Assembly (NCBI GenBank): GCA_013214355.1
Contig: JABSSL010000016.1
Coordinates: forward strand, 62,001 to 126,000
Source of the DNA: Saprospiraceae bacterium
Lineage (GTDB): Bacteria > Bacteroidota > Bacteroidia > Chitinophagales > Saprospiraceae
Length of the DNA stretch: 64,000 nt
Direction of reading: 5' to 3'
The position numbers were made by a program, and so were the translations under genes. Positions 1 to 8,273 of the stretch are shown one piece after another. The first letter of the stretch is position 1, and the number at the start of each line of letters is the position of its first letter. The notes under the pieces were generated by a model, which was given only the letters and a program-made list of their open reading frames with translations, was not told the DNA's origin and did not search any database.

Positions 1-144
1 CAGAGAGACTAAGCCTAACCAAACTAGTATCCAACTTCCCCGAAAGGGATAACCACTTCGTCCAATGAAGATCATTAGTAAGACGCCGATCAAGATACCG
101 GCAATCGTAAAGCCATTAAACAGCGATGAGATCAAATCTTGCAC
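1..144 (-). CDS. Partial membrane protein, N-terminus only (runs off left edge)
   Basis: Reading leftward from a GTG at 144, the frame is open for 48 codons to the window edge; an in-frame TGA at 151-153 lies just upstream. The translation starts MQDLISSLFNGFTIAG and is strongly hydrophobic: one membrane segment at about residues 9-27 (ending LLMIFIG), a short polar loop (RSGYPFRGS), then the start of a second segment (WILVWLGLVSL). This looks like the first hairpin of a polytopic inner-membrane protein. The family cannot be named from 48 residues. GTG is chosen because no ATG exists between the stop and the hydrophobic segment. The gene is divergent from the DUF2306 gene at 257, and the roughly 110 bp between them should hold both promoters. 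Confidence 0.5.
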   Translation of the reverse strand, partial: MQDLISSLFNGFTIAGILIGVLLMIFIGRSGYPFRGSWILVWLGLVSL

Positions 145-256
145 TATGAGTCAATTTGCTTACTAGGTCCAAATCTACAACCCAAAGGCCGGTCTTGATC
201 AATTTATGCCGTATTTCTAGTCTGTCTGGATCGGTAGAGACACCCTAAAAGGATGG

Positions 257-901
257 ATGGGCTTCTTTTGTAGTATGAAAAAATCACTACTACTTCTATT
301 CCTGGCCGTTGGTGCGATGAGCATGTTATTCATGGCCATGCAGTACTATCAATCTGTTGATGCAGGTGTCTTAGAAACAAAACCTGCCAGTAGCTCTGCT
401 ATTTACCTATTCTTTTTCTATATCCACATTTCGGGAGGGCTGGTTGGGATGTTAATTGGCCCTTTCCAATTTATCTCTAGTTGGAGAAGAAAATACCCGA
501 AGCTGCACCGGGGGTTGGGAACAGCTTACTATGCTGGCATTTTCAGCAGTGGCTTTGCGGGCCTATGTATTGCCCCTTTTGCGATGGGTGGCGCCGTGTC
601 CCAGACGGGGTTCTTTACCCTTGGACTAGTTTGGCTCTTTGTTACTGGCATGGGATTGAGGACGATCCTACAAGGTAGATATCGGGAACATGGCCAATGG
701 ATGATCCGCAGCTATGCCCTGACCTTCGCCACGATTCCTCAGCGGACCTTGCTTTTGTTTGCGCTATTCACCCCAATTCCCTTCCTGGATCTTTATCGCT
801 TATCAGCCTGGTTACCTTGGATATTGCAGCTGATCCTAGCTCAATGGATCATTAACATTCAGCGTCACAAGCAGCCGAACTTGGACCTTGCCATGTCTTA
901 G
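257..901 (+). CDS. DUF2306-type multi-pass membrane protein
   Basis: A 214-residue protein with about six hydrophobic segments and short loops, which places it in the inner membrane. The pattern HISGGLVGMLIGPFQF, then RKYPKLHRGLG, then REHGQWMIRSYALTFATI is the signature seen in DUF2306 (COG5395) proteins: a His-containing helix, an 'LHR.LG' loop and an 'H..WMIRSYA' segment. The conserved histidines have suggested haem or metal binding for relatives, but no activity is established. The ATG at 257 has AAAAGG just upstream. An internal ATG at 275 (MKKSLLLLFLAVGAM) gives a more typical N-terminus and is a serious alternative. The gene stands alone, with no partner on the same strand for more than 7 kb. 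Confidence 0.75.
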   Translation: MGFFCSMKKSLLLLFLAVGAMSMLFMAMQYYQSVDAGVLETKPASSSAIYLFFFYIHISGGLVGMLIGPFQFISSWRRKYPKLHRGLGTAYYAGIFSSGFAGLCIAPFAMGGAVSQTGFFTLGLVWLFVTGMGLRTILQGRYREHGQWMIRSYALTFATIPQRTLLLFALFTPIPFLDLYRLSAWLPWILQLILAQWIINIQRHKQPNLDLAMS

Positions 902-1317
902 GAAAGCTTTGGATGTGGGTTGGTCAAAATTTTGGCAATCTGGAAGTTTTGTATTCTCCAAAAATGGAGGGTTCATATATCGTACAAAAGTGCACGAAAA
1001 TCCCACCTGGATATCTGGCCATGCATATATTGTCACGCTGTGACAGGTGCCTGGACTGACGGCTTTGAGTTAAGTAATCTTTGGCCAAACAACTCGCTAG
1101 GGGATAAATATACCTAGCCATGAATCCCGGTAAACCTGTGCACTTGGGTAAAGTATAAGTGTCCCGCCCCTCGAAATAATATCCAAAAAATGGTAAAGTT
1201 TAAGAAGCTAGCACCACATGATCTCGACCAACTCACTTCGGATGCCTAGCGCCGCCTGTCAGCCCCATCCGTCTAGCTGAACTTAGAGTCACTGTGGTTA
1301 ATTCAAGTGCAAAATAT
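902..1317. other. Gene-free stretch with a small palindrome
   Basis: No convincing gene is seen in these 416 bases; short open frames overlap on both strands and none has recognisable features. The one notable element is a perfect 6-bp inverted repeat TGTCAC-GCT-GTGACA at 1031-1045, the size of a small dimeric-regulator site. It lies between the 3' ends of two convergent genes, so an operator role is doubtful. Confidence 0.35.
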
Positions 1318-3033
1318 TTACTTCAGTAAGTTTGTAAACTCGTCGATGGGGATTGGGCCAGCTCGTAAGATGGTATCCATGAAATCGATCAGAACGAAGT
1401 CCTCTCCAAGCCGTTCTTTTTCACTAGCCAGTAAATCAGTAAATTGTTTACCTCCTAAAAAATAGGAAGTCATCTGCATAGGAGAACGCATCAACCTACC
1501 CCAAAGACTCTTGGCAAACTGTGGCGCTAATAGTGAAGTTTCGGTGGAGAACTGCATGACTTGTTCTTGGCTCCAATTTTGGCAATGGACTTGTACCGAG
1601 GTATACGCCCGATTTGCATTCTCTAAGCGTTTTCTAAGATGAGCGAGTAAGGTGAGTTTGTTTTCTTTTTCCCAACCCGCATCAAGTAAAACCCGCTCTG
1701 TAAACGTAGCCCAGCCTTCGAAGTAAAGTCGATACGGGAAATATAAACGAACAGGATGTGGGCTTTCCCGACTAATCTTAATTTGCATATAGTGACCCGG
1801 AAATAACTCGTGGATCACGATCATCCGATTAAAAGGTTTATTAAAAGATGACCAAAACTCTTTCTGTTCTTGAGCGGGTAAGGTATCTGGGATGGAGGGT
1901 AGATACAAGGTGGTTAAGGGGTTGGGCGCAAAAGGAGGGGCGCTTTCTACCCAGCCTATCCTAGCAGCTGGACCAGCACTTTCCGGGGCAGATTTTATTT
2001 CGAGGGTTTGAAATTTTGGGAGCGTGGCAATTTGATGCTCTTCAATGAAAGCCATGGCCTTAACCGATAGGTCTTGCCAAAATGCCAAATAGTCTTGCCC
2101 ACTAGTCGGGGCGTCTTCTTCCATGTCAGCAAAAGCGGCCTTAATAGCAGCTAGTCGATCTTTAGGAATCGCTTGATCCGGGTATCGTTCCAGTAAGTAG
2201 CTCTTCGATACTTCATAGATCAAGTCTCGGACCTCCTCAATCTCTTCTAAAGCCATTTGGCCGAGCGCTTCAGGCGAAAGCTCATTGTCCAAGTAATTGC
2301 GCAGCCTCCTTCCATATTCTTGTTTGCCAAGAATGGGGCTGGTAATCGTCGCTAGCGGAGCAATCTTAGTTTTCAAATGTTTACGGAGCTCTTCAATTTT
2401 ACTAGCCGTACTTTGGTAGATCTTGGTATAGTTGGAACAGTACGCAGACATCTTCCAATCTCGGGTGAGTTGGGGTAAGGTCTCCGAATAGAAAGTCATG
2501 GTCTTCGCGAGCTGTTTCAATCCACGCTGGAACTCCGATTGTGGACCCGTTTCCAGGGATTGCATGGCTGAGATACATAGGGCTTTTACGGCAGTCATCC
2601 GTTGACAGACCAATTGCGCCCGGTCAGCATCATCCAAGAAATCAGCTTTCAAAATATCATCCATGGCCTTGCTGATCAGGCTGATATAGAGCGAAGGGGA
2701 ATTGATATGCGGTTTTTGTTGCTCCCATTTATGAATTTCTGAACGAATTTGTGCTCGCAATAATCTGGCATCAATTTGCCGCCCCTGCAATGCTGGAGCG
2801 CTCAAATCCGAAACCACCTTTAATATTTCTTTATTGAAGTCTAACCAAGTTGCAATTTTTTCAGGGCTTAGGTCTTCATAATCAAAGATGGCGGCGTGAA
2901 TGCCTTGATCCAAAGCTTTGGAGGGATAAAATGCTGTCCATGCAGCAATATATCGCTGGCCAAAGTCTACAGTTGCTGTATAAATGGTAGTGGTCATTGA
3001 TACCGATAAAAAACAAAATAGTAAGACTCTCAT
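1318..3033 (-). CDS. DUF885-family zinc metallopeptidase, secreted
   Basis: A 571-residue protein with an N-terminal signal peptide (MRVLLFCFLSVSMTTTIYTA). The zinc-peptidase motif HELFPGH is at residues 408-414; HExxPGH-type motifs mark the DUF885 (PF05960) family. Acidic residues further on (YFEGWATFTERVLLDAG) fit the helix that supplies the third zinc ligand. The length is usual for the family, whose members are predicted periplasmic or lipid-anchored peptidases. The ATG at 3033 lies only 3 bp after the stop of the MFS transporter gene, so the two are co-transcribed and perhaps translationally coupled; a peptidase with a transporter could act on peptides, but the substrate is unknown. The motif is seen; the substrate link is inference. 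Confidence 0.85.
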   Translation of the reverse strand: MRVLLFCFLSVSMTTTIYTATVDFGQRYIAAWTAFYPSKALDQGIHAAIFDYEDLSPEKIATWLDFNKEILKVVSDLSAPALQGRQIDARLLRAQIRSEIHKWEQQKPHINSPSLYISLISKAMDDILKADFLDDADRAQLVCQRMTAVKALCISAMQSLETGPQSEFQRGLKQLAKTMTFYSETLPQLTRDWKMSAYCSNYTKIYQSTASKIEELRKHLKTKIAPLATITSPILGKQEYGRRLRNYLDNELSPEALGQMALEEIEEVRDLIYEVSKSYLLERYPDQAIPKDRLAAIKAAFADMEEDAPTSGQDYLAFWQDLSVKAMAFIEEHQIATLPKFQTLEIKSAPESAGPAARIGWVESAPPFAPNPLTTLYLPSIPDTLPAQEQKEFWSSFNKPFNRMIVIHELFPGHYMQIKISRESPHPVRLYFPYRLYFEGWATFTERVLLDAGWEKENKLTLLAHLRKRLENANRAYTSVQVHCQNWSQEQVMQFSTETSLLAPQFAKSLWGRLMRSPMQMTSYFLGGKQFTDLLASEKERLGEDFVLIDFMDTILRAGPIPIDEFTNLLK

Positions 3034-3036
3034 TGG

Positions 3037-4239
3037 CTATGTTTTATGGCTGGTATTCCCTTTCCAAAAGAACTGTAAATAAATTCCTGGAATCAAAGTG
3101 AGTGTAGCGGCAGCATAATAAGCCCGAGCAAAAAAGGCAGGGTTGTTGTCATAGACCCAAGCTGAGAACAAAGCCCCAAAGCCAATACCTATTTCCAGCG
3201 CAATAAATACTGTAGCCATATACCTTCCTCGTCTGTCCTCCGGACTAATGTCAATCACCCAGGCAAATACGGCGGGAGCGGCAATACCGGTCGAAAAACC
3301 TAAAGCACCAGCCGCTATCATCAACTCGGTGACATTGCTTACCTGTCCCATAAAGATAAGCGATAGCACTAAGAAAACAATTGATATTTTGATAACCGAA
3401 ACGCGCCCATACCGATCTGATACCCGCCCTGCAGTGGCTCTGGATAGAATAGTAAATACGGTAAAGCTGGTAAATAACATGCCTTTGTTGGTAAGGCCCA
3501 CAAAATCTGCCTGATCAGGAGAAATAGTTAATAGAATACCGAAAGTCAGGTAAATAAATGCAGTCACTAAGGCCACAGGAAGTGCTTTTCGCTCTATGAT
3601 TTCATTGGAGGATAGCTTTAATAACTTTGGACGAAACCTTTGCGTGTTCAGTAAGGTTTCTTTCAAGCCCATGAGCATTCCGATAGAAATGAGCGCAATG
3701 ATAGAGGAAACGTAAAACATGACATTTACCGAAAACTCCAATACCAAATAGCTCCCTAGAGGCGGGAATAGAGAGGCCCCTAAGTTCATGCTTACCCCCA
3801 TAATACCCATGGCTTCTCCCCGGCGATCAATAGGCACAATATCTGCGGCAAAGGCAGTAGCTGCTGTGGGTTTGAATCCAGTAGAAAAGCCATGTAAAAA
3901 ACGCAATAAAACGAATCCGGCGACAGTGGTCAGTATTGGATAAAGCAGGCTACAAACTACACAAACGAGGGTTCCAAAGATCATCAGGGGAATTCGGCCT
4001 ACTGTATCAGCCAACTTGCCACTGAATGGGCGAGAAAGTCCGGCAGAGAGCGTGAAAACAGAAATGATTAAACCTTTGTAATCTGCTCCTCCTAACTCGG
4101 TTAGGAAATTGGGCAACTCAGGAATGATCATATTGAAGCTTCCCGAAAATAACACATTACTGAGGCATAGCAATAGGAAGGGAGTCGTATACAAGGGGCG
4201 AGGAGATGTAACCATCCGCGAAAGTAGCCAATCGACCAT
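3037..4239 (-). CDS. MFS transporter
   Basis: About 400 residues with 12 predicted membrane helices. The classic MFS loop motif follows helix 2 (SRPFSGKLADTVGRIPLM) and is repeated in the second half (SRATAGRVSDRYGRVSVIK), so the two six-helix halves are clear. The substrate cannot be told from sequence; drug or metabolite efflux and peptide-type uptake are all possible. The open frame extends to a TTG at 4272, but the ATG at 4239 (MVDWLLSRMVTSPRP) or the one at 4215 is a more likely start because the extra residues add no helix. It is the first gene of a two-gene operon with the DUF885 peptidase, from which it is separated by 3 bp. Confidence 0.85.
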   Translation of the reverse strand: MVDWLLSRMVTSPRPLYTTPFLLLCLSNVLFSGSFNMIIPELPNFLTELGGADYKGLIISVFTLSAGLSRPFSGKLADTVGRIPLMIFGTLVCVVCSLLYPILTTVAGFVLLRFLHGFSTGFKPTAATAFAADIVPIDRRGEAMGIMGVSMNLGASLFPPLGSYLVLEFSVNVMFYVSSIIALISIGMLMGLKETLLNTQRFRPKLLKLSSNEIIERKALPVALVTAFIYLTFGILLTISPDQADFVGLTNKGMLFTSFTVFTILSRATAGRVSDRYGRVSVIKISIVFLVLSLIFMGQVSNVTELMIAAGALGFSTGIAAPAVFAWVIDISPEDRRGRYMATVFIALEIGIGFGALFSAWVYDNNPAFFARAYYAAATLTLIPGIYLQFFWKGNTSHKT

Positions 4240-4340
4240 TCTTAAGCAACTTCGCTTTAAACACCAAATCAAATAATATCACCCCAACCCATTTTAGATG
4301 TTTAGCGTCGCCTTCCATTGCACAACTAGACAACCAGACA

Positions 4341-5057
4341 CTATAATGGATTGACGACCGTCCGCTCGTAGATGCTTCGTGGGTATCCCATCACGTTGAG
4401 GCCTTTCTTTTCGAATTCTCGAAGGGCATCCTTGGCGATCCAAGTAGCTGTTTTGTTCTCCAGCTTCAATATTTCCTGAGCTACTTCGGTAGCTCGGCGA
4501 TGCAAGTCAATATTGCGTTTTCCAATGCCCCGCAGGGCCCAATTGACGGCCTTCTTTACATAAATTCTTTCATCCTTGGCTTCTCGCATGATGATGGGAA
4601 AAAAGCTTTCAAAAACGGCATTATCGGCCTTCTTATCCGCCATGCAATAGGCCGCCATGATCACAAAGCCCGACCGCTTTTCAAATTCAGCTTCTCTTTC
4701 AGTCCATTCGATGGCCTTTTGGACGGCAAACCTGCTCTTTGCATAAATTCCCATACAAAAGGAATCACAGATCTCCCAATTTTCGAAGGTGGCCGTCCAT
4801 TTCTCCATCAATTCCTCCGTCAAGTGCTTAGGACGGAAGAGCTTGCTACACAGCAATCGCCCTTCGTATAAGCCGCTATCAAATAGCCGTAGCGCCAATT
4901 CGTGGTCGGCGCCTATCTCTTTGGCTAATTCCTTGAGATCCTTGTGGTACACGCCAATGGAATTGTGCGCTACTACGCCAAACTTCTTCTTTTTGAACGC
5001 TACCTTCTCTGGATCGCCCAATTGCTGCAGGCGATCCATTACTTCATCAAAAGTCAT
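4341..5057 (-). CDS. DNA alkylation repair protein (AlkD-type HEAT-repeat glycosylase)
   Basis: A 238-residue all-helical protein of the DNA alkylation repair enzyme family (PF08713, COG4912). Family landmarks are seen: the N-terminal segment with KKKFGV, the LRLFDSGLYEGR segment, the central ENWEICDSFC motif, and RSGFVIMAAYCMADK followed by YVKKAVNWALRGIGKRN. AlkD-type enzymes remove positively charged alkylated bases such as 7-methylguanine and 3-methyladenine by wrapping DNA in HEAT-like repeats, without base flipping. The length matches the family. The gene starts 23 bp after the RidA remnant and may share a transcript with it and the TauD-like gene upstream. It is a housekeeping repair function, and no operator was seen. 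Confidence 0.85.
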   Translation of the reverse strand: MTFDEVMDRLQQLGDPEKVAFKKKKFGVVAHNSIGVYHKDLKELAKEIGADHELALRLFDSGLYEGRLLCSKLFRPKHLTEELMEKWTATFENWEICDSFCMGIYAKSRFAVQKAIEWTEREAEFEKRSGFVIMAAYCMADKKADNAVFESFFPIIMREAKDERIYVKKAVNWALRGIGKRNIDLHRRATEVAQEILKLENKTATWIAKDALREFEKKGLNVMGYPRSIYERTVVNPL

Positions 5058-5080
5058 GTGTCGGGATTTTTATGCTTTGC

Positions 5081-5311
5081 TTATTCATAGATTTCTACCA
5101 CCAACTCAATCTCTACGGCTTGCCCTCTGGGTAAAGAAGCCATGCCAACAGCAGCTCTTGCGTGTCTGCCCTGATCTCCAAAAACCTCTACCATCAAATC
5201 CGAAAAACCATTGATCACCTTGGGCTGATCTACGAAATTAGGATCAGAATTGACCATACCCAGTACTTTGACAATTCTTTTCACACGGTTTAGGTTTCCT
5301 AACATACTCAT
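5081..5311 (-). pseudogene. Truncated RidA/YjgF-family remnant (C-terminal half only)
   Basis: The 76 residues match only the second half of the RidA-like subfamily that is normally about 150 residues long: GNLNRVKRIVKVLGMVNS, then the QPKVINGFSDLMVEVFG core, then GRHARAAVGMASLP and EIELVVEI. The N-terminal half, which completes the trimer and the ligand pocket, is absent. The space where it should be is filled by the end of the TauD-like gene, whose stop lies 16 bp before the first ATG. A deletion probably removed the first half. RidA proteins hydrolyse reactive enamine/imine intermediates; a half-domain is unlikely to do this. It could still be translated as a stable fragment, but decay is the simpler reading. 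Confidence 0.7.
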
Positions 5312-5327
5312 CCATCTTAAATACTTC

Positions 5328-6395
5328 TTACTCCATCAACTCATGAATCCAAGGTACCTTCAATTGTGTGCCTGGTACGATAATCCCTCCTCGGTTTCCC
5401 ACTTCAATAGAGCCATAGCGGGTAGCAAAAACTGGAGGTAGGGATCTATCGCCAGGGATGGACAACCAAAGTCGGAGTAGATGCCGCCGCTTTTCTAGCG
5501 TTTCCCAATCTACGAAGCCGGTGCGATCATGTAACATGGCGTGATTGTAGACAAATTGAATGTCTCCTTTTTCTAACATCATAGTCAAATGAAAGGCGGG
5601 ATCGTTGCAGATCTCATCAAAGAGATCAAGGGCTTCGAAATGTTGGGGAGTGAGCCGGGGTGCATCGGGAAAGCGTTGGGCTGATTCGATGTACTGTCGC
5701 TGGTAAAAAGGAGTAATCCGCTGCTCAAAATGACTAAAGACGGGGATCAGCAGATAAGGCAGCATCCCGGCGGGAACTTCTCCTCTCCTATCGGTAGCTA
5801 TCGGTTGTAGAAGTAAAGAAAGGAGATCCGGTCGGCGTTTGTGCATTTCATTGAAAACAGTGTTGGCACTAACCAGCAGTGATTTTCCGCCTTCCTTGGC
5901 GGGTTGCAGGCACAGCAAACCCACTACATCAGCAGAGTCAGTGTGAAAAGTCTGGCGTTCACTGGTTTGATAGATACGAACTTTAGGATCAGTGCTGTCC
6001 AGGCCCAAGTTCCTGACATGGCCTAGGACATGCCCTTGTGCGTTTTGGGATCTGGCACTCCCTAGGTGTGTACCAATCCCAAAAAAGATCGTAATAATCT
6101 CTCTTTCACTATATTGATCAATGGGCAAGCCCTTGAGTAAGGCAAAACCTTTACCCTGGAGCAGTTCTTGACGCAACAGGGCTAGCTTAGGTCCAAGTTT
6201 AGGTAAAGGAAAATCTTGCCGTTGTATTTGCCCGATTTCCACCTCCTGCTTCACCAGTGGGGCAGCAGCTTTTTTCAATTCAGCAATTTCTTCCTCGGAC
6301 CAGGACCATTGCCATGATTCAGCTTGGGTGGCCATTTCTGGTCCCAGCCAGCTCGAAGGCTCTATTTGTAGGGGAGGTAATGGGAAAGACTCCAT
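5328..6395 (-). CDS. TauD/TfdA-family Fe(II)/2-oxoglutarate dioxygenase
   Basis: A 355-residue protein of the TauD/TfdA family (PF02668). The iron ligands are seen as HTD at residues 151-153 (QTFHTDSADVVGLLCLQ) and a distal histidine in YNHAMLHDRTGF (about residue 289); the basic residues KRRHLLRLW that follow would bind 2-oxoglutarate. GKGFALLKGLP near residue 82 is the usual start of the fold. The substrate is unknown; taurine is not implied, because many relatives act on other small molecules. The protein is complete and a little longer than TauD. It is the first gene of a close minus-strand series with the RidA remnant and the AlkD-type gene. Confidence 0.8.
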   Translation of the reverse strand: MESFPLPPLQIEPSSWLGPEMATQAESWQWSWSEEEIAELKKAAAPLVKQEVEIGQIQRQDFPLPKLGPKLALLRQELLQGKGFALLKGLPIDQYSEREIITIFFGIGTHLGSARSQNAQGHVLGHVRNLGLDSTDPKVRIYQTSERQTFHTDSADVVGLLCLQPAKEGGKSLLVSANTVFNEMHKRRPDLLSLLLQPIATDRRGEVPAGMLPYLLIPVFSHFEQRITPFYQRQYIESAQRFPDAPRLTPQHFEALDLFDEICNDPAFHLTMMLEKGDIQFVYNHAMLHDRTGFVDWETLEKRRHLLRLWLSIPGDRSLPPVFATRYGSIEVGNRGGIIVPGTQLKVPWIHELME

Positions 6396-6483
6396 TGGGC
6401 TGCTTTTGTTTCAAACTTGAAGGTAAACAATGGAAGCAGAGCAGCCCAATGGAGCGGATGAAAAATCATTAATAGCCGCTGAC

Positions 6484-7176
6484 TTACTTTTCCAGTTTTG
6501 TCAACTCACTATACCCTGTCAATTTTCCCTTCTTGTTGTAAGATTCGGATCGCACCATACCCACGCCCTCAGCATACCATTCCTTGGAACTGGCCTGAAT
6601 CTTCATCACCATCTTCGTAGTTACCGTTTGAGAAAGTACGACGCAAGGGAAGGTTCCTGCTGGCGTTGTCCGGTCTTCTCTGGCCTCTAATTTCCGATCG
6701 ATTACCTCTACTTTCATATTAAACATGGCCACGCCGCCACTCTTAATCTTGACTGCCAAGGAGCCGTCGGGTAAAGAGGTGCCCGTCTTAGCGTTCATAT
6801 CAGGTACGGTGAAGGAAGAGGCATCAACCTCTAAATCCATGTTCTGGTAGGCTTGCATGGCGCCTCCGTTCATTTTGAAAGCCATATCAAATTCGAAAGT
6901 TCCTCCCTTACAGTAAGCTTCAAATTCGTTCTTAAAGGATTCTTTGTCTTTTTTGTCATAGTAAACCGTAGCTATCTTAAAAGTTACATCCTCGCCTTCT
7001 ACGACTTTATCTACTAATTCAAAGACCGTTCGTCCCTGGACTTTACCTTTGGCCGAATAGTCCGTGACTTCCCATTTTGTTCCGGTATCAACGGGTACGA
7101 AGGGGCGGCAATCTACTTGCGCCCAGCATAGGCTTGCGCAGCAAAGCAAAAATAATAGGGATGCTAAATGTCTCAT
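6484..7176 (-). CDS. Secreted TapB/DUF3108-like protein
   Basis: A 230-residue protein with a clear signal peptide (MRHLASLLFLLCCASLCWAQ) cleaved before VDCRPF. The mature part begins PFVPVDTGTKWEVTDYSAKGK and contains TPAGTFPCVVLSQTVTTKM, a pattern seen in Bacteroidota TapB/DUF3108-like proteins, which are predicted to fold as antiparallel beta structures in the periplasm or on the cell surface. No catalytic residues can be pointed to. It stands alone on the minus strand with more than 80 bp free on each side. The family assignment rests on overall pattern and is moderate; the secreted location is well supported. Confidence 0.6.
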   Translation of the reverse strand: MRHLASLLFLLCCASLCWAQVDCRPFVPVDTGTKWEVTDYSAKGKVQGRTVFELVDKVVEGEDVTFKIATVYYDKKDKESFKNEFEAYCKGGTFEFDMAFKMNGGAMQAYQNMDLEVDASSFTVPDMNAKTGTSLPDGSLAVKIKSGGVAMFNMKVEVIDRKLEAREDRTTPAGTFPCVVLSQTVTTKMVMKIQASSKEWYAEGVGMVRSESYNKKGKLTGYSELTKLEK

Positions 7177-7351
7177 TTGTTGGTGGTTTGAAAAGGTTGA
7201 AGTTTATGAAGGGTGCAAAGCATGTCTGCATCATGAGGCCTTTACATTCAATTTTGCACACACAACTCACACCACGGCTTAAGATAGGAATTACCACACA
7301 ACTAGCCAAGATAATACACTAGCAGAGATATGCTGGTGGCCCGAGCTATTT

Positions 7352-8059
7352 CTATCCTTTCCATTCCTCATCCACCGGCTCATCTTGGATGGTCAGGAAG
7401 GATTCAATTTCCTGTTCTATATAAAGCGCTTGATCAGAGTTTTTCAAGCCTTTCACAAGTTTGACTCTTTTGCCCCCTTGTAGTATAGCTTGCACGCCGA
7501 AGGCATAGTTTGGCCTACCGTTTGTTTTGCCTGCTACATATTTTTCCACAAAAATCTGATCGATCTCACGGGCTTCGATATAACGATTACGGTAAAAAGG
7601 CGATTTTAAGGGCCGGTGTTCGATGCTCAATTCTCTCTGGTTTACCACAATGTAGGTAGTATTGAAGAACACGGATAAGACATAGTATAACAGACCTATT
7701 CCAATCAGCAAATGGACACTGATGGCGGCCAACATACCAAAGGAGCCGGTCAGCAGGGCTGTCACCACGAAGATGGAGACAATCCCATTCCAGAAGAGGG
7801 TAAAGAATAGGAAGAAGCCCAAAGCTTGCGACGATTTCCGCCAATTGAGCTCGATGTCTAATTCATAATTGGTGGCATAAGCCTCTATTCCTGGCGGAAG
7901 AAGAATTTCCTCTTTTTTGTGCTTTGGTCGCTTGAGGATCGGCGAAAAATCGAATACGGTGTTACAGGCGTCGCACTTGGCCAAGGTATTCGCCATATTG
8001 ATATCTGCGGCCCTTATTTCTGCCTGGCAGTTGGGACAACTTAGCTTTAGCTGGTTCAT
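7352..8059 (-). CDS. Zinc-ribbon protein with two membrane segments, function unknown
   Basis: A 235-residue protein. The N-terminus carries a CxxC...CxxC zinc ribbon (CPNCQAEI and CDACNTVFDF, residues 9-40) of the MJ0042/zinc-finger type. After a basic linker there are two adjacent hydrophobic segments (about residues 82-130), then a soluble C-terminal part (STYI..NQRELSIEHRPL and GVQAILQGGKRVKLV) resembling a membrane-anchored PH-like beta domain. Such proteins are common and uncharacterised in Bacteroidota. The gene is divergent from the TIR-like gene, with 214 bp between them. Function is not known. Confidence 0.6.
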   Translation of the reverse strand: MNQLKLSCPNCQAEIRAADINMANTLAKCDACNTVFDFSPILKRPKHKKEEILLPPGIEAYATNYELDIELNWRKSSQALGFFLFFTLFWNGIVSIFVVTALLTGSFGMLAAISVHLLIGIGLLYYVLSVFFNTTYIVVNQRELSIEHRPLKSPFYRNRYIEAREIDQIFVEKYVAGKTNGRPNYAFGVQAILQGGKRVKLVKGLKNSDQALYIEQEIESFLTIQDEPVDEEWKG

Positions 8060-8273
8060 GCACTCAAATTAGCAAAAAGTCGATTTGTAAACAAGCCTGT
8101 TTGCGTAGCTGTCCTATTTATTGAGTAAATGGATGTCTTTGTGGAGATTAAATCGTCTGGCAGAAACTATTTGGCCACTTCTAACAGTTATTAACTGGAT
8201 AAAGAAAAACACTATATTTAGGCGCTGAAAATCCACCATTAACTACGAAGATTATCTTCTGACACCAACAAAT

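Noticed and set aside
924-1121. Overlapping 65-66-codon frames on both strands after the DUF2306 gene
   Set aside because: Mutually overlapping, no start signal, no domain; judged non-coding.
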